From positions 1-5,579 of the forward strand of contig RGMU01000115.1 in the NCBI GenBank assembly GCA_010021705.1: a DNA stretch of 5,579 nt, given 5' to 3'. The position numbers and the translations under genes were made by a program. Positions 1-4,806 of the stretch are shown one piece after another (position 1 is the stretch's first letter; every line of letters begins with the position of its first letter). The notes below the pieces were generated by a model that was given only the letters and a program-made list of their open reading frames with translations, did not search any database and was not told the origin of the DNA. The stretch is from Chitinophagia bacterium (lineage in GTDB: Bacteria > Bacteroidota > Bacteroidia > Chitinophagales > Chitinophagaceae).

Positions 1-56
1 GGCTTAGAATGTTTTCCCCAGTATTCCCATGCAAATAAAAGTACATTTTTATTCAT
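1..56 (-). CDS. Start of an unidentified gene, truncated by the window edge
   Basis: An ATG at 56-54 on the minus strand opens a frame with no stop up to the window edge, giving 18 codons that begin MNKNVLLFAWEYWGKHSK. It starts 17 bases after the stop of the small membrane protein gene on the same strand. The sequence GAAAGGGGC just before the ATG is purine-rich and resembles a weak ribosome binding site. The hydrophobic opening followed by WEYW could be the first strand of a nucleotide- or sugar-binding fold, but 18 residues are too few to name a family. The close spacing suggests co-transcription with the gene before it. Confidence 0.45.
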   Translation of the reverse strand, partial: MNKNVLLFAWEYWGKHSK

Positions 57-73
57 GCCCCTTTCAATAGTTA

Positions 74-232
74 TTAATGCCTAAACAGGCGTACAAGCAT
101 TACTAATATCGCAATGATAAACATAAATATTGACATTCTATTCATACCGTGCATGAATTTAATATTTAAGTTTGAAGGTGCGTTAGGGTCTCGCTTTTTG
201 ATGTACAAATAGGTAAGTAATTGCTCCCACAT
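74..232 (-). CDS. Small single-helix membrane protein, 52 aa (DUF6728-like)
   Basis: This minus-strand frame encodes 52 residues beginning MWEQLLTYLYIKKRDPN and ends at a TAA. Residues 1-30 are polar and basic (IKKRDP, then KFMHGMNR). Residues 33-50 form one strongly hydrophobic stretch (MSIFMFIIAILVMLVRLF), followed by a basic R-H end, so a single inner-membrane helix with a cytoplasmic N-terminus is likely under the positive-inside rule. From memory, the pattern of a KKRDP motif, then MHG-N+S and one helix matches short Bacteroidota proteins grouped as DUF6728, whose function I do not know. The ATG at 232-230 is the only good start, and a perfect TAACTTTG -7 box lies 21 bases upstream. A further gene begins 17 bases after the stop. 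The ORF is short, but its composition is clearly protein-like. Confidence 0.75.
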   Translation of the reverse strand: MWEQLLTYLYIKKRDPNAPSNLNIKFMHGMNRMSIFMFIIAILVMLVRLFRH

Positions 233-253
233 AATTTATGCTTAAATTGCGCT

Positions 254-261
254 CAAAGTTA
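254..261 (-). promoter_or_regulatory. Bacteroidota-type -7 box for the 52-aa membrane protein gene
   Basis: On the minus strand this reads TAACTTTG, a full match to the Bacteroidota primary-sigma -7 consensus TAnnTTTG. Transcription would start about 15 bases before the ATG at 232. I see no TTTG at the usual -33 spacing, so support rests on the -7 box and its position. Confidence 0.5.
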
Positions 262-283
262 ATTAAAAATACAAAACTTTGTA

Positions 284-291
284 TATCTTTG
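284..291 (+). promoter_or_regulatory. Bacteroidota-type -7 box for tRNA-Ala
   Basis: TATCTTTG fully matches TAnnTTTG and lies 37 bases before the first base of the tRNA, which would give a 5' leader of about 30 bases to be removed by RNase P. The -33 region is AT-rich without a clear TTTG. It lies 22 bases from the opposing -7 box at 254-261, so the two promoters are divergent and nearly overlapping. Confidence 0.55.
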
Positions 292-328
292 CAGCCCCTG
301 ATTGAAAAAGTAGTATTTTACATAGAAC

Positions 329-401
329 GGGGAATTAGCTCAGTTGGTAGAGTGCTTGCATGGCATGCAATAGGTCACCGGTTCGAATCCGGTATTCTCC
401 A
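329..401 (+). tRNA. tRNA-Ala (anticodon GGC)
   Basis: The 73-base sequence folds into a full cloverleaf. The acceptor stem GGGGAAT pairs with ATTCTCC and includes a G3-U70 wobble pair, the classic alanine identity element read by alanyl-tRNA synthetase. The anticodon stem is CTTGC/GCAAT with a loop of ATGGCAT, placing the anticodon GGC at 362-364, which decodes GCC and GCU. Its top pair (27-43) is a C-U mismatch. The T arm is ACCGG-TTCGAAT-CCGGT and the D arm carries AGCTCAGTTGGTAGAG. The discriminator base is A401. The 3' CCA is not encoded (CAAAG follows), so it must be added by the nucleotidyltransferase. The gene stands alone, with a promoter upstream and a terminator directly downstream. 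Confidence 0.97.
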
Positions 402-413
402 CAAAGCATAAAC

Positions 414-445
414 AAAGCCACTTGAAGTAGTCTCAGGTGGCTTTT
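414..445 (+). terminator. Intrinsic terminator after tRNA-Ala, possibly bidirectional
   Basis: AAAGCCACTTGA (414-425) pairs with TCAGGTGGCTTT (433-444) over 12 bp with one G-U pair and a 7-base loop, followed by a short T run. It starts 13 bases after the tRNA. Read on the minus strand, the same stem is followed by TTTGTTTAT, so it may also stop transcription of the convergent oxidoreductase gene, whose stop codon is at 473. Confidence 0.8.
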
Positions 446-472
446 GGCGTATTTTAAGTGTACAACTATCCT

Positions 473-1673
473 TTACCCCTCATTTATAGCCCGTGCTGCT
501 ATCCACGCACTACTCCACGCGTGCTGAAAGTTATAGCCACCCGTTATGCCGTCTGCATCTATTATTTCGCCTGCCCAATAAAGATTTTTAACAATTTTGC
601 TTTGCATGTCTGTGGGTGATATTTCGTTGATATTAATGCCCCCACAGGTTACAAACTCTTCTTTATAAGTGGTTTTGCCGCTTACAGTATATACATCTTG
701 GGTAAGAAGAGCCAGAAGGCGATTTTGCTGCGCAGCCGGCAGGTCGCCCAAACGGCAGTCTTGGGAAATGCCGGACTTTTGGCAGAGATGTTGCCAAAGC
801 CTGCGCGGTAGTTGTGCGGCTTGCCGCTTGCTTACCCTGCTCTTGCCGCAGTTGCTGAAAAACAGCCCCCCGGTTGGTTAGTGGCGACCACTGCACGCCT
901 ATTTGAAATTGGTAGTTACACTCGGCAAGGGTACGCGCCGCCATAGCCGACAGTTTAAGTATGGCAGGTCCGCTCATGCCCCAATGCGTGATAAGCACTG
1001 CGCCGGTAACGCTTAGCTTAGTGCCTAATACCTTTACCATAGCCTCACTTGCGCTAAGCCCTGGCAGTGCTGTAATGGCTTCGTTTGGCATATTGAACGT
1101 AAAAAGTGAAGGCACCGGCAAGCTAAATTTATGCCCCAAACCGGTAAAGATGTTATATTGATCGGGTTTGGAGTAGCCTCCGGTAGCTATTAACACTTTA
1201 TGGGCATGGTAAACCACACCATTAGAAAAGTGTAGCTCAAACGTATTGTCAGGCAATAACTTCATATCCGTTAGCGCATGGTGCAGGAATACTTGGGTGC
1301 GGTTGCGGGTCATGCAATTAAGCAATGTATCTATTATGGTTTGTGAGGTGTCTGTAGTAGGAAACATGCGCCCATCGGGTTCTTCTTTAAGGACTACCCC
1401 CTCATTTTCAAACCACCGTTGCGTATGTAGCGGTGTAAAACGGTGCATGGTTTTGCGTAACAGCGCAATACCACGTGGATAGGCTTGCAGCAATTCAGGC
1501 AAGCCGGTATAGCTGTGCGTTACATTGCAGCGTCCCCCACCTGATACCTTTACCTTTTGCAATAATTTGCCCGTTTTTTCAAACAACACAACCTCCCTGC
1601 CCGGCAAAGCAGGAATGTTAGCCGCGGCAAAACAGCCCGCAGCCCCACCTCCAATAATCGCTATTTTTAGCAT
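473..1673 (-). pseudogene. Frameshifted HI0933/YhiN-family FAD-dependent oxidoreductase
   Basis: The first frame starts at ATG 1673-1671 and the second ends at the TAA at 473-475. Frame one has the N-terminal Rossmann FAD motif (IIGGGAAG, residues 6-13), the ribose-binding acid in LFEK (E32), the family signature VSGGGRCNVTH (43-53), GRMFP (101-105), the ATGGYSKP strand (163-170) and ITHWGMSGPA (228-237). Frame two carries the C-terminal signature: VTCGGI, then NLYWAGEIIDADG and TGGYNFQHAWSSAW. Members are flavoproteins of about 400 residues; the reaction of most is unknown. The frame changes near 815-830, between GKQA and AQLPRRLWQ. The whole span is 1201 bases (3n+1). Family members, from memory, have about six more residues between GKQ and LPxRLW, so a small deletion may accompany the shift. 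Without repair, the protein runs on through about 50 unrelated residues to a stop at 663. It lies 59 bases after recA with no promoter visible between them, so read-through from recA is likely. The family assignment is firm; whether the break is real is open. Confidence 0.85.
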
Positions 1674-1732
1674 AATTTCTACAGCCTGCGGTGAATGTGC
1701 AGTTTGCTATGTTCATACAGCACAGCACAGTA

Positions 1733-2725
1733 CTACATTTGCTGCTGCAATACTTCGCGTATGCGGTGCTCAACGTCATGCATCAGTTCAGGGTTATCTT
1801 TCAAAAACGCCTTAACGTTGTCTTTGCCCTGCCCAATTTTACTTTCGCCATAGCTAAACCAAGAACCGCTTTTTTGCAAAATGCCTAATTCAACACCCAT
1901 ATCTATAATTTCGCCCAACTTGCTGATACCTTCGCCAAACACAAGGTCAAATTCTACTTGGCGGAAAGGCGGAGCTACTTTATTTTTAACTACCTTTACC
2001 CTTGTGCGGTTTCCGGTAGCCACTTCTCCGTCTTTTATTTGGCTAATACGGCGAATATCTAAACGAATAGAGGCATAAAATTTAAGCGCATTACCACCGG
2101 TTGTAGTTTCAGGATTACCAAACATAACCCCAATTTTTTCGCGAAGCTGGTTGATGAATATACAAATACAGCCGGTACGCGATATGGTAGCCGTTAGCTT
2201 ACGAAGGGCTTGGCTCATTAAACGAGCTTGCAGTCCCATTTTGCTGTCGCCCATTTCACCTTCTAATTCTCCTTTGGGCACTAAGGCTGCCACAGAGTCT
2301 ATCACTACCACATCTACCGCTCCCGAAGAAATAAGACGGTCAGCTATTTCTAAGGCTTGTTCGCCATAGTCGGGTTGGGAAATAATAAGGTTGTCCACAT
2401 CTACGCCTAATTTGGTGGCATAGCTACTGTCAAAGGCATGTTCTGCGTCTATAATGGCGCAAATACCGCCCATTTTTTGCGCTTCTGCTATGGTGTGAAT
2501 GGCAATGGTGGTTTTACCTGAAGATTCCGGACCAAATACTTCAATTATTCTGCCTCGCGGAAACCCGCCTACGCCTAATGCCACGTCTAACCCCAAAGAA
2601 CCGGTGCTAATAACGTCAATCGGGTCGCGCCCTTTTTCGCCTAACATCATTACCGACCCCTTGCCATAGTCCTTCTCAATTTTCTCCATTGTGAGCTTGA
2701 GCATCTTCACTCTTTCATCTGCCAT
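1733..2725 (-). CDS. recA: Recombinase RecA
   Basis: RecA is a DNA-dependent ATPase that forms filaments on single-stranded DNA, drives strand exchange in homologous recombination and, where LexA exists, triggers its self-cleavage. The frame is intact, 330 residues. Visible features are the N-terminal oligomerisation helix (1-25, ending in DYGKGSVM), Walker A GPESSGKT (65-72), the catalytic Glu in DAEHA (E95), Walker B VVVIDS (139-144), loop L1 (EGEMGDSKMG, 155-164), loop L2 from FINQLREKIG to TTTGGNALKF (190-216), and KVVKNKVAPPF (244-254). E. coli RecA has 353 residues with an acidic tail. This protein stops at LQQQM without one, which is common in Bacteroidota. The ATG at 2725 gives the normal family N-terminus. 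It lies 115 bases after rpoN on the same strand, and that gap holds a dyad and a possible promoter, so recA is probably transcribed on its own. Confidence 0.98.
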   Translation of the reverse strand: MADERVKMLKLTMEKIEKDYGKGSVMMLGEKGRDPIDVISTGSLGLDVALGVGGFPRGRIIEVFGPESSGKTTIAIHTIAEAQKMGGICAIIDAEHAFDSSYATKLGVDVDNLIISQPDYGEQALEIADRLISSGAVDVVVIDSVAALVPKGELEGEMGDSKMGLQARLMSQALRKLTATISRTGCICIFINQLREKIGVMFGNPETTTGGNALKFYASIRLDIRRISQIKDGEVATGNRTRVKVVKNKVAPPFRQVEFDLVFGEGISKLGEIIDMGVELGILQKSGSWFSYGESKIGQGKDNVKAFLKDNPELMHDVEHRIREVLQQQM

Positions 2726-2744
2726 AGATATAATATTTTAGTAG

Positions 2745-2766
2745 TTACAGTTCTTTTAGACTGTAA
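2745..2766. promoter_or_regulatory. Candidate operator upstream of recA (7+7 bp dyad)
   Basis: TTACAGT (2745-2751) and ACTGTAA (2760-2766) form a perfect inverted repeat with an 8-base spacer, 20 bases upstream of the recA ATG. It overlaps the possible -7 box at 2764-2771 and the expected transcription start, the usual place for a repressor site. The spacing equals that of the E. coli LexA box (CTGT-N8-ACAG), but the half-sites run in the opposite order, so it is not that box. The regulator is unknown. Confidence 0.45.
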
Positions 2767-2771
2767 AAGTA
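2764..2771 (-). promoter_or_regulatory. Possible -7 box for recA
   Basis: On the minus strand this reads TACTTTTA, seven of eight positions like the Bacteroidota box TAnnTTTG (final G replaced by A). It lies 38 bases before the recA start codon. No clear -33 TTTG is seen, so this is a weak call supported mainly by position. Confidence 0.3.
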
Positions 2772-2840
2772 CCTCTTTTACCGGAACACTACCTAAAATG
2801 GTATTGAAAAGATATACACATTTTGCAAGGTCATAATTGC

Positions 2841-4281
2841 TTAATATTCCTTTCTCATTTGTGCTTTGGGAATATTAAGTTGCTCGCGATATTTGGCAAC
2901 CGTTCTGCGGGCTATATTATAGCCTTTGGCATTAAGCATCTCGGTAAGTTGGTCATCTAATAACGGTTGGTGCTTGTCTTCGTTTTTTATTATTTCCTCC
3001 AAGTACAGCTTTACCTCTCTTGTAGATACCTCTTCGCCTGATTCTAATTGCAGCCCCTCTGAAAAAAAGTATTTGAGACTGAACGTACCATATTCGGTTT
3101 GCACATATTTGCTATTTGCCACACGCGAGGTGGTGGAAACGTCCATGCCCGTAGGTTCGGCAATGTCTTTCAATATCATGGGGCGAAGGGTAGAAGGGTC
3201 TCCGGTGGTAAAAAACTCTTTTTGAAAATCCACAATGGCTTGCATGGTGTGGAGAAGCGTATGCTGCCTTTGCTTTATGGCATTAATAAACCGCGTTTTT
3301 TTGAGGTGCTTTTTCATACGACTGCATTTGCTCTTTGTATGCTTCTGATATGCGCAGTTGCGGGGCATTTTTGGCATTGAGTGTTACTTCAAGTTTGCCA
3401 TCGTTCTCATATACAAAAAAATCGGGGGTAACGTGTTGCTCTGCCTTATTGACAACAGTATATGCAGCCCCGGGCTTAGGATTTAGCTTAATAATAATTT
3501 GTATCACCTGCTTAAAGCTATCTTCATTCAGGTTAAGAATGCGCTTTATTTTGTCATAGTGCTTTTTAATAAAGTCTTCATAGTATTTAGTTAGTATAAT
3601 GCGTACTTCCTTTAGATAAGGCTGTTGTTTTAATCGCTTTAGCTGTAGTAGTAGGCACTCTTGCAAAGAAGTGGCTGCCACACCCGGCGGGTCAAACCGC
3701 TGAATAGCCCCTATCAATGCCTTTACTTCATATTCCTGCACCGGAATACCCTGCCCAAAAGCAAGGTCATCGGCTATGGCTATGGCTTCGCGGCGGAGGT
3801 AGCCGTCATCATCAATGCTACCTATTATCTGCATGGCAATGGCGCGGTCTTTATCATTTAATTTTAACAATCCCAACTGTTCCACCAGATATTCCTGCAA
3901 ATTGCTTTCTACGCTTGCCGTTTGAAACGACTTGTCATGGTCATTGTTGTAGCCGTCATTACCATCATAATCGCTACCGTCTTTGTCATGCTTCATGTAC
4001 TCTTCAATATCAATACGGTCTGCGCCATCATCTGTCAGGGCTTCTGTATCTTCATACTCTTCTTCGCCCCTATCGTTATCTTCATATTCATTTTTATCAT
4101 CAAGTTGATAGGGGTCGTCATTGGCAAATTCGGTGTCAATTTCTAAAGTAGGATTGTCTTCCAACTCGGCTTCTATACGTTCTTCCAAGTCAACGGTGGC
4201 TATTTGAAGTAGCTTTAAGAGTTGAATTTGCTGGGGGGTTATTTGCTGTAATTGCTTTTGTTTTATGGTTTGTTTTAACAT
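2841..4281 (-). pseudogene. rpoN: Frameshifted RNA polymerase sigma-54 factor
   Basis: Sigma-54 directs RNA polymerase to -24/-12 promoters that need an enhancer-binding ATPase to open. The first frame (4281 to 3283, 332 residues) has the Gln/Leu-rich activator-interacting region I (residues 1-48, QQITPQQIQLLKLLQ), a long Asp/Glu-rich region II (about 49-118) and the core-binding region (FDPPGVAA 196-203, LNPKPG 266-271, VTPDF 284-288), then stops after SYEKAPQKNAVY. The second frame (stop at 2841) resumes at RFINAIKQRQ and carries the helix-turn-helix (LKDIAEPTGMDVSTTSRV), KYFFSEG and the RpoN box ARRTVAKYRE that reads the -24 element. The switch lies at 3290-3320, around seven A residues in the coding strand (3296-3302). 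The span is 1441 bases (3n+1). E. coli RpoN has about ten more residues at the junction, and Bacteroidota homologues, as I recall them, about twenty, including the stretch before the conserved WFI. A true deletion is therefore possible, not only a homopolymer error. If real, the first product lacks all DNA-binding parts. recA follows 115 bases downstream. Confidence 0.85.
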
Positions 4282-4306
4282 ATTGCTTGTGTATCCTTGA
4301 AAAGAA

Positions 4307-4320
4307 TGCCTAAAAAGGCA
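4307..4320. promoter_or_regulatory. Small inverted repeat between rpoN and the divergent gene
   Basis: TGCCT-AAAA-AGGCA is a perfect 5+5 bp inverted repeat. Its centre is roughly 85 bases upstream of the start expected from the sigma-54 promoter at 4374-4389, a normal distance for an enhancer-binding-protein site. On the other strand it sits in the rpoN leader, next to the possible rpoN -7 box, and could form a small hairpin there. The arms are short, so chance is possible. Confidence 0.3.
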
Positions 4321-4326
4321 AAAATA
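4319..4326 (-). promoter_or_regulatory. Possible -7 box for rpoN
   Basis: The minus strand reads TATTTTTG, a full match to TAnnTTTG, 38 bases before the rpoN ATG at 4281. The nearest upstream TTTG (4340-4343) is only 13 bases away instead of about 19, so the -33 part is not convincing. Confidence 0.35.
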
Positions 4327-4373
4327 CCTAATAGATACCCAAAAATAATATTTTTTCTGAAATATAACACCTT

Positions 4374-4389
4374 TGGCACGATTTATGCT
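4374..4389 (+). promoter_or_regulatory. Sigma-54 (-24/-12) promoter for the ACP-like gene
   Basis: TGGCACG-ATTT-ATGCT matches the sigma-54 consensus TGGCACG-N4-TTGCW at all specified positions but one (A for the first T of the -12 block). The invariant GG (4375-4376) and GC (4387-4388) have the required spacing of ten bases between them. Transcription would start near 4400, about 64 bases before the ATG at 4464. It points away from rpoN. A sigma-54 promoter needs an enhancer-binding protein, and no gene for one is in the window. Confidence 0.7.
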
Positions 4390-4463
4390 GCAAATAAAAT
4401 AAAGACAGTACCTATAGCATTACCGCCAAACGCACTATTATTAACACTAAAAAAGAACAATTT

Positions 4464-4724
4464 ATGAAACAGAAGCGTTCTATCACAAACAATGTAAAAA
4501 ATCTTCTTAAAGAGAAGTTTATTATAGCTGTTCCTAAACTATCAGGCTCTACGCGCCTGCAAGAAGACCTGCATTTTGAAAATAACGACCTGAATATGGT
4601 GTTGTTTTATGTAGAAAAGCTATTTCACATTAACATAGAGCAAAGCGAAGAAAGCTCTATTAAAAGCGTGAGCGACATTAGCCGGATAGTGAACAAAAAG
4701 CTCCCCCAATATGCCACGGCTTAA
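4464..4724 (+). CDS. Acyl-carrier-protein-like small protein lacking the carrier serine
   Basis: The frame encodes 86 residues, about the length of an acyl carrier protein (75-90). The stretch from D35 to F54 (DLHFENNDLNMV to VEKLF) lines up without gaps with the typical ACP stretch DLGADSLDTVEL to LEEEF, and is followed by I-I then a SVSDISRIV helix (residues 68-76) like the ACP TVGDVVDYI. The N-terminal helix (VKNLLKEKF) and the T-RLQEDL turn also fit. The Ser that would carry phosphopantetheine is Asn40, and the next residue is Asn, not Leu, so it should not be loadable by a PPTase. Family membership is my alignment by eye; function is unknown. Possible roles are a scaffold, a decoy or a regulatory partner of an acyl-transfer enzyme. 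It is divergent from rpoN, behind a sigma-54 promoter, and 82 bases before the dipeptidase gene. The A-rich leader without Shine-Dalgarno sequence is normal for the phylum. Confidence 0.7.
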   Translation: MKQKRSITNNVKNLLKEKFIIAVPKLSGSTRLQEDLHFENNDLNMVLFYVEKLFHINIEQSEESSIKSVSDISRIVNKKLPQYATA

Positions 4725-4733
4725 AAAGCATGG

Positions 4734-4760
4734 AACAAAAGAATAATTTTTGCTTTTGTT
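4734..4760 (+). terminator. Weak stem-loop after the ACP-like gene
   Basis: AACAAAAG (4734-4741) pairs with CTTTTGTT (4753-4760) over 8 bp with an 11-base loop, starting 9 bases after the stop codon. An alternative pairing uses AAAAGCA and TGCTTTT nearby. The stem is AT-rich and lacks a clean T tract, so it may be only a weak terminator. Confidence 0.35.
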
Positions 4761-4774
4761 TCAGTTCTGCATAT

Positions 4775-4782
4775 TACTTTTG
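4775..4782 (+). promoter_or_regulatory. Bacteroidota-type -7 box for the dipeptidase gene
   Basis: TACTTTTG fully matches TAnnTTTG and ends 24 bases before the ATG at 4807. TTTG sequences lie 16 and 22 bases upstream, on either side of the usual spacing of about 19. The dipeptidase therefore probably has its own housekeeping promoter, independent of the sigma-54 promoter upstream. Confidence 0.5.
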
Positions 4783-4806
4783 GGTTCTAAAATATAGAAA
4801 CTGCTT

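Noticed and set aside
76..90. AATGCCTAAACAGGC as a second copy of the 4305-4320 inverted repeat
   Set aside because: It lies across the last codons and stop of the small membrane protein gene and has only 4-5 bp arms; two such matches in 5.6 kb can be chance, so no repeat family is called.
1708..1736. CAGCACAGCACAG short tandem repeat between recA and the oxidoreductase
   Set aside because: Only about two units of five bases, with no promoter or terminator structure; too short to support a feature.
2710..2725. A missing C-terminal acidic tail in RecA as a sign of truncation
   Set aside because: The frame ends with a normal final helix and short tail-less RecA proteins are usual in Bacteroidota, so this is not damage.
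3290..3310. Programmed -1 frameshifting at the A-AAA-AAC heptamer of rpoN
   Set aside because: The heptamer is in the right phase for a -1 slip, but the second part of rpoN lies in the +1 frame; a -1 slip soon meets a stop.
3717..4151. Plus-strand 144-residue His/Tyr/Leu-rich open frame opposite rpoN
   Set aside because: Its odd composition is the reverse reading of the Asp/Glu/Asn codons of sigma-54 region II, so it is not an independent gene.
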